Notes under the pieces: model-generated
Database searches by the model: none
Told to the model about the DNA's origin: nothing
What the model saw: only the letters and a program-made list of their open reading frames with translations
Shown here: positions 33,905-46,172 of the stretch, piece after piece
How positions within the stretch are numbered: position 1 is the first letter of the stretch
Layout: each line of letters begins with the position of its first letter
Origin: Odiellus spinosus
Taxonomy: Eukaryota > Arthropoda > Arachnida > Opiliones > Phalangiidae
Length of the DNA: 64,000 bases
Direction of reading: 5' to 3'
Assembly (NCBI GenBank): GCA_963920705.1
Contig: OY987233.1
Coordinates: forward strand, 13,751,459 to 13,815,458
Program-made: the position numbers and the translations under genes

Positions 33905-34437
33905 GTAAGAATCTAGATAGAGAACCGGTTTTTTTGCGTGTTAAACGCTTCCTTTATCGAGCCTGCATTGTTGTATATATCCCGGTTGTACCGGTGCAGA
34001 GACAGCCTAGTATATATATACACACACTGATATTGAAGTGTAGTTGATCTACTTTTTGCTCTATTGGATTTGACATTACGTATTAATCCGCCTGAGTTTT
34101 GAACCATTATGTAAACTCATCTTAAATCAAAAACATATATTAATTTACAGTCGTAGAAAGTACCAAAATTTTATAGAAAACTCGCTTTTTCTATATACAT
34201 TTTGGGTCATTCTAAGATTGTAACTATAAGTTCCGAAAAAGAGGACAGAACCTTAGTGAATATAATCCCATCTGGCTGACTAGAATCTAGGATCTAGGTC
34301 CTCTCCCTAGGCCTAATTTAGACGATAACAAAACACTCGAAAAAAAAAAAGCCCTGCTTCTCGGAATATAGAAGGGAAGTCGCTTTTGTCTAACATTTTC
34401 GAAGCAATGAAGATCTTTACCGTATACTATGTAGCCG
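33905..34437. other. no gene; family P repeat at about 34035-34125
   Basis: TCTACTTTTTGCTCTATTGG and the following ATTAATCCGCCTGAGTTTTG match 62745-62815, an unclassified dispersed repeat of about 75 bp. Confidence 0.45.
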
Positions 34438-34735
34438 CGTTCACCCTAGAGACTTTAGCTGTGTTCATACTAGGTCTTGGAATACGTTTCGCTAGAGTCG
34501 TGTGAACGGGGAACTGCGTCAGGAACCAGTTTCATACCGATTCGGTTTCAACAACCGATTGATGAAGCTACGATAAATCGATTTATAAAGATAATGCGTG
34601 AACTTGTGACGCTTTAAACGATTCTTCGCAATTTGAATATCGGTTTGATTTTACCTTTTCAAATCGATTATGATTTGAACATTCCAAACGATTAGTAAAC
34701 GGTTTTAAATTATCGTGTGAACGTAGCTTATGTTA
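34438..34735. mobile_element. family J MITE-like repeat, copy 2
   Basis: Matches 19555-19862 through most of its length but is diverged and shorter near its left end. It ends ATCGTGTGAACGTAGCTTA, which is closer to an inverse of the left end than in copy 1. Confidence 0.7.
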
Positions 34736-35199
34736 TATGGGACTATTTTGTTCTCTATTTGTATTTAATATTGTGTATAAATGCGCGTCAGCTTTGAATC
34801 ATATTTTGAACAGAAATATATTTGGATTTTGTTAATTTTATTTAATAATATAGGTTTGGACTCTTTAAAGACAAAGATTTAAATGATGGAGCTTTAGGGT
34901 TTATTGGTTGGTTTCTTTCGCGAATGTCCATCGTGTCTGTCTGGACTAAATTAGTGGGAGGACGTGTTAGAATCGCCAAAAGAGACTCGAGTATATAGGA
35001 TCATTTAGGAGAACATACACTTTTGCTTAGAGCAAAATTTAGCATGGAAAAAGCCGGTTCTCTTACGGAGAATTGTAGTGTAATCAAGGTTGTAAACTGG
35101 ATGTGGGCAATTATTTGGGTCCACTTGATCGACTCCAAAATGATAGACGGAAAACTAACTTAAACTAACCTTATACCTAAGCTATAGTCGATCATTTGG
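34736..35199. other. no gene recognised
   Basis: A 39-codon ATG frame at 35044-35163 runs into the neighbouring satellite and is not called. Confidence 0.25.
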
Positions 35200-35760
35200 G
35201 AGTTATTAAATTGGAAAAAAAAACTTATCGATCATTTGGGAGTCGAACAGTTGGGTAAACCTCTCGTCGGTTATTTAGGAGTCAATCAAATGGACAAAAC
35301 TTCTTGTTGATCATTTGGGGATCGATCAATTGGAAAAATCCTTTGTCGATTATTTGGGAGCGATTAATTGAACAAAATGCCTGCTCGATTAATTGAAAAA
35401 ACCCATTTTCGATCATTTGAGACTTGATAAAGTGGGCAAAAACTAGTCGATCTCTTGGGAGTCGATCAATTGAAAAAAAAAATTGTCGATCAATTGAAAA
35501 ATAAAAACAAAACTGGTCGTCTTCTTGGGAGTCGATCAATTGGAAAAACCCTTGTCGATCAATTTGAAAAAAATCCTTGTCGATCAATTTGAAAAAAATC
35601 CTTGTCGATCAATTTGAAAAAAATTCTTGTCGATCAATTAGCAAAAACCGTTGTCGATCAATTGGAAAAACGTTTGTCGATAAATTGGAAAAAAAAACCT
35701 TGTCGATAAATTGGAAAAAAAAACCTTGTCGATCAATTGGGAGTCGATCAAGTGAACCAA
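35200..35760. repeat. GATCAATTG/GATCATTTG satellite, locus 1
   Basis: Irregular units built from CGATCATTTGGGAGTCGATC, AATTGGAAAAA and CCTTGTCGATCAATTGG, period about 25-45 bp. Part of the array (35540-35730) has collapsed to a 26-29-bp unit with TTGTCGATCAATTTGAAAAA. Overlapping frames on both strands are repeat by-products. Confidence 0.9.
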
Positions 35761-36479
35761 AGCCATGGGCAACGATTGACAATGGATTGAAAGACTGTAG
35801 CTGTATGAGATTTTGGTCGGTCGATCAACGTACATTTCGGGTCGGGTCATATGGATATAATCTGATCGAGACACTTCCATGCAACTTTATCGATTCGTAA
35901 ATATAAATGCGGGTCTATCTGTCTTGAATTCCCAACATATTATTTAGTTTGATTTTCTATTTTTCGTATTACAATGTCACCTATTTGAATAACACATTAG
36001 TTGGACTGATTTCGGTTCAGTCATATAGGCAATGCTCATTGAACCCTTTTAGGATTTTCCAAAGAGTTCGTAATAAATTTTTCGCAAGGGCACCCCTTTT
36101 AATACTAAAAACGTGACCCGGAAGCTATTGTACTGCTACACACGTCCGCCTTCAAAATTATGCCGCGCTTTTAACGAAACTGGGTCAAAAAGTTACTTAA
36201 AAGGGAAAAACAGAAAAAAAGCTGTCTTTAAAGTCTGTTTATAGCCTATAATAAAATTAGTGTCTAGTCGCGACTGTAGAGGGAGCACGTGCTGGCATTT
36301 ATTATAATTTGAAAGACGCGCTGTGAATTTAGTTACAAGAATTACAACGGATTTTCCGACACTAAAAATGGTGGGAAAGTTTTATTTTTAGTATAAAGTT
36401 ATATAAGATTCCTTGTAAGTTAACGGATGCACTGTGATTTATAGAAAACTCGCGATTTTAATCATTGATTAAGAAATTA
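35761..36479. other. no gene recognised
   Basis: AT-rich, with a short GC-richer stretch around 36110-36170. No supported exon. Confidence 0.3.
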
Positions 36480-37230
36480 AGCGCATGGTTTTATTGATAA
36501 AGAAATTATATACGAGCTGGAAATGAAATAAAAGCGCGCGATTTGAAGGAAACGAAAAGAAAGGGAGCGATTTTATTGGCTAAGAAGACAGAGCGTGATT
36601 TGATGGAAACGAAAAGAAAGGAAGCTATTTTATTGGCTAAGATGACAGCGCGTGATTTGATGGAAATGGAAGAAAGCGCACGATTTTATTGACTAAGAAA
36701 AACAGCGCGTGATTTGAAGGAAATGAAATAAAGCGCGCTATATTATTGACTAAGAAAACCGCGTGATTTGAAGGAAATGGAAGAAAGCGCTTAATTTTGT
36801 TGACTAAGAAAAACAACGCGCGATTTGAAGGTAATTAAAGATAGCGAGCGATTTTATTGGCTAAGCAGTTTAGCACGCGATTTGAATACAGCTTCTTGCG
36901 ATTTGGAGGAAATGAAAGAAAGTGCGTGATTTTATTGACTAAGAAAAACAGCGCGTGATTTTATTGACTAAGAAAAACAGCGCGTGATTTGAAGGAAATG
37001 GAAGAAAGCGCGCGATCTTATTGACTAAAACAGCGCATGATTTTATGGACAAAGTAATTTAGCACGTGATTTGAAGAAATTTAAAGAGCGGATGATTTTA
37101 TTCACTAAGCAATTTGAAGGAAATGAAAGACTGCACGTGATTTTATCAATTGACAAAGAAATTACTCACTCGCGGGTTTTAAAGAAATTGAAAACAAAGT
37201 GAGCAAATTTATTGACTAAGAAATTATAAG
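36480..37230. repeat. degenerate satellite, about 55-65-bp units
   Basis: Repeated order of GCGCGCGATTTTATTGACTA, AGAAAAACAGCGCGTGATTT and GAAGGAAATGAAAGAA, about 12 times with many substitutions and indels. Each unit carries two CG-rich words in otherwise AT-rich DNA. Confidence 0.88.
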
Positions 37231-39283
37231 CAGGCGATACAAAGCATATTTATTCGATAAGAAATTAAGTTCGCGATTTCCTTGATTAAGAAACTTATCT
37301 CTAGCGATTTAATTAAAATAAACTGTCTTTTTTGTTAACCCTTTTACCTCTAGTCCCTAAATTATCGCGTAAAGAGTCTACGATATAACGAATTTTCGTT
37401 TATTAACGAAACAATTTGAAAATTGCCAATTTAAAAAGCATTTCCCGTTGTAGTTGATATATAGATTGAAATACATGTACAAACACATTTCCGCTATATA
37501 AGAGTACTTAACTTGATAACAAATAAATAAATGTAATAGCGTTAAGACATTAACGAAACGAGTTGGGCGGAAACGAGACAACTTAAAAGAATAGCCAATT
37601 CCCGCCAAAATGATAAAATGAGAAACACCTTTCGATTCACTTTCGATCCGGAATATTCAACGCGAGTTAAGACTATATTCCATCTTTAATAAATCCCTTT
37701 GGAATCAAATAGGCGCTTATTGGGTGCTTGAAGCGAGACGAAATATCGCGAGACGTAAGAATCAACCAATTAGATTAATCTCCTCGTGTCAAAAATACGA
37801 TAGACGGGGAAAAATAATCTCTTTGGAGTCGATACCAAAAACGAATGTTTCTAATAAATCAAAACGATGATACAAAGGGGTTATTTAGTTTCGTACACAT
37901 TGCAAACTCAAAATGATTATATATTTCAATATTATTTCATTGTGAGATTGCTCCGGCTACGAATCTACTTCTCGTATTAATACAATACAACTGATTAAAG
38001 CCGAAACTAGGCTTGTAGGAGCTGCAAACTCCGGTTGATATTTTCAACCATATTTAAGATTGAAGCGCGCGCGATATCGCGAGCTCCAATCACACTCGAG
38101 TTGATTTCAATTTGAGATTGCATCACGTACGAAGATACTTTCCCCTTTATTTCCCTTAAATGAAATCGTATTCTATAGAAAGGGAAATTAACTCAACACG
38201 CGCTGCCATATTAAGTTGTTATTCCGTCGATTTAAATCTCGTGAGATTCGTTTCGATGATCAATTTGAATTTACAGCGTGTGCGAATTTAGATTCTCCTC
38301 TTTACCCTTACTATTATTAACTTAGAGATTGAAGAAGGACTTAGCTTCTATTACGCTGTAAATATAAATTGAAATCGCGAACTACGAAAAGCAATCTGAT
38401 TACGCAAAGTAGAAAAATCTGTCGATTAGAGTGTCTAGAAGCTAGACACTACTATTTATCGTGACCTTCCCACCTCGACATCGTTACTTAACGATACGAT
38501 CAATGTATAAGGGAAATCTAGCGAAGATTTAGACGTACTGTCAAGTGACGTGGGATAAGAGTGTATGTTTGAATAAAGCGTGGAAATGTTAGTAAGAGAA
38601 TCGTGCGGGAATAACAAATGTTATAAGATAAAGAAAAATGGCTTGTCACGAGACGCGATCCCCCATAAACTCCGATATCAAAGGGATCAACCCTAAAGTT
38701 TATGTTGTGTCGTGACATGATTATTTAGGAGATTGCAACAGCTTTCAAATATTTGGAGCTTTAAAGCGGTTTTTGGGAATTTAATGTTAATTTCTCATAG
38801 AGTTGTTTTAAGATTTTCACCAAAATGTGAGGAATTTTGAACATCTTAAATATTTATCTTAAAATAAATTAACTTAATTGCAATTAAGAGTAAATGATAT
38901 TTATTGTTCTTAAAATTTTAGTTTAAAATATAAATTAAAAAGGTTAATAATTAATAATAATTAATATAATTCACTAGAGTTTTAAAATTTTTTAATCTAT
39001 ATTTAAAATTGGAATAATATGTAACTAAAATATATTCAAATACTTCTTTTGTTAAAATTTAATTTCAAATTCTAAAACTTTCAAATGAATCAAACTTAAA
39101 TTATTGAACAATTTGCATAATTTGAATTTCTATTGGTCTTCCCGCCGCGGCCTTAGTCTCTTTTGAGCTTGAGCTTAGTGTAACATTTGCCCTTGATACG
39201 ATTCCATTTGGTCGTATATAGATCTGACGTTTGCCAGTTGACCACGTCGGCTATTTATTAAGCACACTTCTATATTCGAATAA
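37231..39283. other. no confirmed gene
   Basis: Several 60-76-codon - strand frames (37378-37608, 38518-38718) have no domain features. A - strand frame at 39153-39254 reads DVVNWQTSDLYTTKWNRIKG and ends in a stop; it looks protein-like but lacks a convincing acceptor. CG-rich words (GCGCGCGCGATATCGCG) occur near 38065. Confidence 0.3.
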
Positions 39284-39451
39284 ATGGGGGCACGCCAAAC
39301 CCGACGGCAGCGGCATATATTATCCGTTTGCCGCGTGGTAGGGCGGCCGCCCTCTCAACAGATGTCAGCGCGCCCCATCAACGCCATCACTCAAAATACG
39401 AGCGCCAACCATATTCATATTCGGGTCGTCAATATAACCTGGCAATACTAA
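39284..39451 (+). CDS. candidate small ORF of 55 codons in a GC-rich island
   Basis: ATG at 39284 is preceded in frame by TAA (39281-39283), and the frame runs to TAA at 39449-39451. The product is Arg- and Gln-rich at the start (MGARQTRRQRH) and ends HIRVVNITWQY. The ORF coincides with a GC-rich block (39290-39430) that stands out in this AT-rich region. No domain, promoter or splice evidence. The block could instead be a CpG-rich regulatory sequence. Confidence 0.22.
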   Translation: MGARQTRRQRHILSVCRVVGRPPSQQMSARPINAITQNTSANHIHIRVVNITWQY

Positions 39452-39486
39452 AACGCGCTAACATAACCCCCATTTTACATATTTTT

Positions 39487-39925
39487 TTAAAGGGAAGGTG
39501 AAAAGGAAAACCAAGTGACTTTTTTATCGATTCTTCTACTAATTTAAGACCTATCCTCGTACTTAATCATTCGGGAAATATATCACAATGATTTTAAAAA
39601 TCAAAATTGATCCAGATTTCACTGTTCTTTAAAATTGAAACCTCTCCAACCAATCACGTAACGCCCTGCCTTCCAGCGAACAAAATACTCGTGGAATGCG
39701 CTATGTCGAGCGCAATTATAGGGCAAGGTGTGATAAATAGCGCGCACGTTGTGACAAGGCGTTGCGCGATTGGCTGGAGGGGATTAATTTAAAAGATCAG
39801 TGATATGTGGATCTATTTCGATTTTTAAAATCGTTGTGATATATTTCCCGAATGATTAACTACTCGGGTAGGTCTTAGAATTAGCAGAAGAATCGATAAA
39901 ACCTTCCTCTTCACCCTCCCTTTAA
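39487..39925. mobile_element. family D MITE, compact palindromic copy
   Basis: Left end TTAAAGGGAAGGTGAAAAGG at 39487; right end CTTCACCCTCCCTTTAA at 39925. The two halves are inverted along most of their length: CATTCGGGAAATATATCACA / TGTGATATATTTCCCGAATG and CCAACCAATCACGTAACGCC / GGCGTTGCGCGATTGGCTGG. Confidence 0.9.
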
Positions 39926-40144
39926 TGCCAACTAAGGCTGACTATACGCGTCTCGCGCTAAGAAATAAAAACTCCGTAGTAACTTGACAGCGTTACTAAA
40001 GTTTAATAAAACAAGTCTAAATCCCTTCTTCTAAGCCCTATTAACACGGAGGATACGCGGACCCCTCTTCAGTACTATCAAAGGCTAAGTTCTGATCATA
40101 TCTCTCTTCTCTTAGTGTAAAGTAATATGAAACACGCACGCGCT

Positions 40145-40179
<35 letters not shown>

Positions 40180-40458
40180 TCGCGTCCCGCGCCATAAGTT
40201 ATATTAGCCCGGCAGTACTATCTAAAGCTAGACGAGCCCTTTTATCTCCCTTCTCTTAATGTAAAGTAATATTGACTTAAGTTCAATTCTCGTATGTCAA
40301 TTCACGCGCTAAAATAATCAGTGAAAAGCACTCTAGAATGCGAAACTCGCGATAGATAGCGGTTGCCATGGTGACGAAGTTTTCGAAAGATAAAAAAAAT
40401 TGCTCTCCATATTATTAAAATATCATAAAAAAGGTTTCGTGATTCTAAAAGTTTTGCT
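39926..40458. other. no gene; long poly-T tract
   Basis: A poly-T run of about 30 bases begins near 40147, flanked by a CG-rich word on each side. Nothing else is supported. Confidence 0.35.
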
Positions 40459-41741
40459 TTAAAGGGAAGTTAAACGGATGAGTGAAGTTATTAAAAAAGA
40501 CTCTTATACGCGTCTTTAAACATTCGGGAAATGTACTTGTCTGAATTGTGTAAAAAATCGGATAAGATTCAGATTTTGGGCATGGAATTAAAAGAAGAAC
40601 CTTCGACCAATCAAAAGGCTCCTACTATTACCTTTGGCCAGAAGTAAAATATCCGCGACACTCGCTATTGTAATGTAATGTCCTTTAATTTTGTAGAAAA
40701 TGTCCTATAATATCCTTTAATTTCGTAGAAAATTAAATAATATCCTTTAATTTCGTAGAAAATTAAATAAATCCTTTAATTTCGTAGAAAATTAAATAAT
40801 ATCCTTTAATTTCGTAGAAAATGAAATAAATCCTTTAATTTCGTAGAAAATTAAATAATATCCTTTAATTTCGTAGAAAATTAAATAATATTCTTCAATT
40901 TCGTAGAAAATTAAATAAAACCCTTTAATTTCGTAGAAAATATAAAATAAAATCCTTTAATTTCGTAGAAAATAAAATAAAATCCTTTAATTTCGTAGAA
41001 AATAAAATAAAATCCTTTAATTTCGTAGAAAATAAAATAAAATCCTTTAATTTCGTAGAAAATATAAAATAAAATCCTTTAATTTCGTAGAAAATAAAAT
41101 AAAATCCTTTAATTTCGTAGAAAATAAAATAAAATCCTTTAATTTCGTAGAAAATAAAATAATATCCTTTAATTTCGTAGAAAATAAAATAATATCCTTT
41201 AATTTCGTAGAAAATAAAATAATATCCTTTAATTTCGTAGAAAATAAAATAATATCCTTTAATTTCGTAGAAAATAAAATAATATCCTTTAATTTCGTAG
41301 AAAATAAAATAATATCCTTTAATTTCGTAGAAAATAAAATAATATCCTTTAATTTCGTAGAAAATAAAATAATATCCTTTAATTTCGTAGAAAATAAAAT
41401 AATATCCTTTAATTTCGTAGAAAATAAAATAATATCCTTTAATTTCGTAGAAAATAAAATAATATCCTTTAATTTCGTAGAAAATAAAATAATATCCTTT
41501 AATTTCGTAGAAAATAAAATAATATCCTTTAATTTCGTAGAAAATAAAATAATATCCTTTAATTTCGTAGAAAATGTCTTCTATCTTTGCCAGCTATCCT
41601 ATTGTTTCCTTTTAAAATTTTCTTTAACGTCTTCAGGCACTGGACACTTATTGAATGTTTTGCTATGCAAACGTATCTTATTTATTAGAAGTTCTAATCA
41701 ATAAAAAAAAACATTTAATTTCCACTTCATCCTCCCTTTAA
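40459..41741. mobile_element. family D MITE carrying an internal minisatellite
   Basis: Left end TTAAAGGGAAGTTAAACGG at 40459; right end CCACTTCATCCTCCCTTTAA at 41741. The flanks of the array (AACATTCGGGAAATGTACTT, CCTTCGACCAATCAAAAGGC and ATATCCGCGACACTCG on the left; CTATGCAAACGTATCTTA and TTAGAAGTTCTAATCAATAA on the right) correspond to the copy at 32572-33380. The array at 40676-41576 replaces or expands the centre. Confidence 0.82.
40676..41576. repeat. 30-bp minisatellite inside a family D MITE
   Basis: About 30 units of ATCCTTTAATTTCGTAGAAA plus ATAAAATAAT. From 41150 to 41570 the units are identical and exactly 30 bp; the left part has 26-32-bp variants. Homogeneity at the right end suggests recent expansion. 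Confidence 0.97.
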
Positions 41742-42044
41742 GGGTACCAACACCTTATTCTGGATAAAATGAGAATTTTGTTTATTTAACGGGAACTTAG
41801 GCTTAGAAGAAAAAAATGCTTAGTTTGCTTTGCTCTCAGAGTCAAAGCTTCCAGGTGTGGACATAATTTTTTTTTTCTTAATTAATGGCACGCAGATGTC
41901 GGAGATCTTAAGTTTAACTTTATACGGTTAGAATCACACTTCTTTTTAGCAACTAAGGTTTTTTTTATCAAAAGTAATATTATATTAATAAGTTTATTAC
42001 TATTTTATTCAATTTAATTTTTGTTAAATTAATTATAATTAACA

Positions 42045-42385
42045 CTATCAACATCAGCATATTTTATAAATATTAATATAGACATCAGCATATTTTAAAA
42101 ATATTAATATCGACATCAGCATATTTTATAATGAATAATATCGACATGTCAGCATATTTTATAATTAATAATATCGACATCAGCAAATTTTATAGTTAAT
42201 AATATCGACATGAGCGTATTTTATAAATAATTATATCGACATCAGCATATTTCATAATTAATAATATCGACAACAGAATATTTTATAATTAATATTATCG
42301 ACAACAGAATATTTTATAATTATTAATATCGACAACAGAATATTTTGTAATTAATATTATCGACATCAGCATATTTTATAATTAA
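42045..42385. repeat. 31-bp minisatellite (ATCGACATCAGCATATTTTA)
   Basis: About eleven units of ATCGACATCAGCATATTTTA plus TAATTAATAAT, with CAACAGAAT variants in the right half. Confidence 0.92.
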
Positions 42386-42839
42386 TAATAATTAAAATTA
42401 CCGTCAAACGCATGTATTCTAATTAATTCAAAATTGCCGAGAAACGCATATATTCTAATTAGTTCACTATTGTCGATATAAATTGGATGTCTTATTCTTT
42501 AGTTGAGCGGGGGCGTGGGGTCAAAATAATGAAGTTTTCAACTCTTTGAACTACGCGGTTATTCCGTGCATATACCTATAAAGGTGTGCAAATAACTTGT
42601 ATATATATAGGTTCTGTCTTTTTTGTTATTGACATGGGAATGGGCACTGCTGGCTCAAATATAGCGTGCGTGTATCGGTGAATAAAGCGGCGTGATACCA
42701 AAAGAGAGAGGTGTGACCAGAATATCATAATCTTCTTAACTTATATATATTTATATATCCCGGGCCCTGGAGTTACTTTCTTTCAACAAATACCTACTTA
42801 ACTCGATTTTTTCATATTCTATCTTCATGGTAGTTCTTA
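42386..42839. other. no gene recognised
   Basis: AT-rich, with a GC-richer stretch at 42640-42720 that has no open frame of note. Confidence 0.3.
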
Positions 42840-43256
42840 TTAAAGTGAAACTGTCAACATTTTATCGAAGCTTTATGGATTATATTTAAAGTTTTTTCAT
42901 CCTATTATAATTCCATATTCATAATTTCATACAGAAGTTTGGTGAAATTTTAATAAAAGTAAATATATCATATTATTTCAGTCTTAATCAACAGCGCTTG
43001 TAATGTCCTAATATTAAAATAATAGGCCTGTGTTTAATGGCCAAGGTTTTAGGCGTCAAACGCCGGCATATTATTTTAAATATGCGCTGTTGAAAGCTGA
43101 AATAATATGATTGGCCGGATTTTATATTTCCTTTTTTCTAATTTTACCAAACTTCAGAAATTAATTTAAACACCAAAAACGTGTCTAATAATTGTTTGGA
43201 AATTCTGGAATATTGTTCAAAAGCTGTTCCATTTTTAGGTCCGAGTTTCCCTTTAA
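42840..43256. mobile_element. chimeric MITE: family E end plus family C body
   Basis: Begins TTAAAGTGAAACTGTCAAC followed by CTTTATGGATTATATTTAAA, resembling one end of family E. It then carries the family C inverted pair (ATATTATTTCAG / CTGAAATAATATGATTGG) and right end CTGTTCCATTTTTAGGTCC, TTTCCCTTTAA. A short family E piece (TACGAAAAAGACCGCGCGAA) follows outside at about 43263. Confidence 0.7.
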
Positions 43257-43889
43257 GTACTATTACGAAAAAGACCGCGCGAAAGCGACCAGAACACGCG
43301 AGAATCAACTGTTATTAGCCCTCAATAGGGTCCCTGTTGTTTGAATACGTTTATTATAGATAAAAGGCATAGCCAATAGGTTTGTACGTATTGCAAATTC
43401 AAATTGATTCCCTTGTTAGTTTTCGATCACGCATCTAATAGGCTTATATATTTTCTTGAAGTTTGAAGATCTTAATAATCGTGTTTAAATAAGTAAAGAA
43501 CTGGGCGACTCCGAGGACTATGGGGGTTCGAATTTCAATAAAACGATACAATTGAAAGCGAAAAAGAGTTAAGTCGATGGTAAAAATAGTAAAAGATACC
43601 TGGTTATTTAAATATTCGATAGTTTAAACAATGGATTTTTAATCTTTTGGTTCTCCCGGGGACCGTTAAAGGAACAAAAAATAAAAAATAAAATCGAAAG
43701 ACCGATAATATTGAGGGAACTTCAAAGATACTCGGCCTCATAACTTTTAAAAGCGCTGTTGCAACCTTTTAAGAAACTAAAAGGACATCGAAAAATATCA
43801 TTTACGGTATAGGAATCAGTCCCTTCCAAGAATGGATGATAAATATTGAAAAATTCATATCATAAATATTATTTATTTTATCTCGCCAA
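43257..43889. other. no gene recognised
   Basis: Contains the family E fragment at about 43263-43320. A B-box-like GGGTTCGAATTTC at 43525 has no partner A box. Confidence 0.3.
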
Positions 43890-44945
43890 TTTATTTATTA
43901 TATCGTGCCAATTTTATCGTGCCAATTTATATATTTTATCGCGCCAATTAATTTATTTTATAGCACCAATTAAAATTTTAGTTTATCAAGACAATTAATT
44001 TATTTTATCACGCCAATTATTTAATTTTATCACGCCAATTAATTTATTTTACAACGCCAATTAATTTATTTTATCACGCCAATTAATTTATTTTATTGCA
44101 CCCATTTATTAAATTCTGAAAATTTATTTATTAAATTTTTAAAATTAATTTATTAAATTCTTAAAATTAATTTATTAAATTCTTAGAATTAATTTATTAA
44201 ATTCTTAAAATTAATTCATTAAATTCTTAAAATTAATTTATTTAAATTCTGAAAATTCAATTCTGAAAAAATAATTTATTGAATTTTGTGAAAATTAACT
44301 TATTTTATTTAATTCTAAATATCGTAACTTGTCGCATCGCAATTAATTTGTAATTATAGTAACTCAACGTAACGTATTTAATTTAATTATAATTATCGTA
44401 ACTTATTTAATTTAATTCTAATCATCGTAACTTATTTAATTTAATTCTAATCATCGTAACTTATTTAATTTAATTCTAATCATCGTAACTTATTTAATTT
44501 AATTCTAATCATCGTAACTTATTTAATTTAATTCTAATTATCGTAACTTATTTAATTTAATTCTAATCATCGTAACTTATTTAATTTAATTCTAATCATC
44601 GTAACTTATTTAATTTTATTATAGGAGTAATTATCGTAGCTTATTTAATTCAGTTATAATTATCGTAACTTATTTAATATCATTCTAACTATCGTAACTT
44701 ATTTAATATCATTCTAACTATCGTAGCTTATTTAATATAATTCTAGTTACCTTAACTTAACGTTTTAATTCTAATTACCGCAACTTCTTTAATTTAATTA
44801 CAATTCGTCATCTTATTTAATATATTTCTAATTACTGTAATGTATTTAATTTAATAATTATCGTAACGTATTTAATTTAATTCTAAATACCGTAACTCTT
44901 AATTTCATTCTAAATACTGTAACTCTTCTAATTTAATTCTAATTA
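43890..44945. repeat. three adjacent minisatellites (22, 22 and 29 bp)
   Basis: 43890-44105: units of ATCACGCCAATTAATTTATT plus TT. 44115-44260: units of TTAATTTATTAAATTCTTAA plus AA. 44370-44945: units of CGTAACTTATTTAATTTAAT plus TCTAATCAT, with the most homogeneous units at 44400-44600. The shared TTAATTTATT and TTTAATTTAATT words suggest a stepwise origin. Confidence 0.93.
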
Positions 44946-45381
44946 CCGGTCCATTTTTTTTTTGCCAACACTTCTTGTCAAACACGGGAGTGTTATATAA
45001 TATTTAAAATTCTTTTGTTGGCTCGTAGCCACGAATACAAAGTCGATACTAAAAATAATACACTTAATAGTTTTTTCCATTCGTCAAATATATCGACTAA
45101 ACCGAAACAAATAACAAAAATTCATTAAAAAACCGTTTTCATGTAACACGTTTACAACAATGGGTTCTAATGTATTATTTAAAGTTAGGAAGGACCCGCT
45201 GTTGGTTACCTAATGAAAATTTAGGTCGTTTTTGAATTGGAGGCCTTTGAGTGTATATACTTTATCGGTTGGGTTTGACGTCATTGATCTTGAAAACTTT
45301 GAAACAATGGAATTTTAAAACTAGGACCCATAAACTTAGGAGGTGAATCGTCTCGAACAAAAAATATATATTCCCAATATT
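44946..45381. other. no gene recognised
   Basis: AT-rich sequence between arrays and the family F element. No supported exon. Confidence 0.3.
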
Positions 45382-45954
45382 TTAAAGGAAGAATGAAACC
45401 TGACAAAATTAAATTTTTTCGTTGATTCCTTAGCGTCACTGATAAATTATGCTTCAGTTTACAAAAGGCATATTATGATTGGTACGTGGTTCTGAAAGTT
45501 TGTCGTCAGAACTTTCACCCGGGGAGAGAGGAAAAAATTCAAAAACTCTAAACGGTCGAGATACGGAATTCGAAATTGCCCTCTCTAGCGGTTGAGATTG
45601 GAACTAAGTAGGCGGTGCTAATATCGCGCCGAACTGTCTAGATGTTTACGGTGGTGAAAATGTATCGAGGGAAAACGACTAACTTCTCTCACGCGAAACG
45701 AAGGAGCGTGTCTCGCCCGGCCGTCGCGATTACGAGTCTGATTTTCTCTAGATAGAATATACTGGGCCTGGTTGCCTTTCCGTACAAATTTCGGGATACT
45801 TCGGGTGAAACCGTGGACTGAGAAAATCGGACTCACTTCATTGTCACCCGCAGTATGTCGTCTTATAAACTTGAAGGATGATTTACTCGTGATTAGGCCC
45901 TTCTAATAAATGATAAGGAATTTACAATAAAGTTTCTGTTCATTCTCCCTTTAA
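45382..45954. mobile_element. family F MITE, copy with both ends
   Basis: Left end TTAAAGGAAGAATGAAACC at 45382; right end GTTCATTCTCCCTTTAA at 45954. The interior matches 8370-8830, including CCCTCTCTAGCGGTTGAGAT and GTGAAACCGTGGACTGAG. Its termini resemble those of families A and B, while its body does not. The 72-codon - strand frame at 45618-45836 corresponds to the one in the other copy. Confidence 0.85.
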
Positions 45955-46172
45955 AATATCGATTTTGGACTAGGTGTAAAAAGGATAAAAACAACATTAA
46001 TCAAATCTAGAACTATCGTTCACCGATATTAAAGCAGTGAGTTTCAAAGGGGATCGTAGTGAGTAAAATAAGAAAGATAAGCGTTATGACGTCATTACGT
46101 TTATCTATAGTAATAAATAACATTTTACCTTTTACCGTATCGCTTACATTCTGTGACTACGCCAGAATTTTA

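Noticed and set aside
35282..35900. Three overlapping 80-107-codon frames on both strands
   Set aside because: Made of GATCAATTG satellite units; the frames conflict and have no recognisable domains.
36480..37230. CRISPR-like spaced repeats
   Set aside because: Units and intervals are both degenerate copies of the same sequence, the genome is eukaryotic, and there are no unique spacers.
43515..43545. B-box-like GGGTTCGAATTTC
   Set aside because: No A box at a suitable distance and no tRNA fold.
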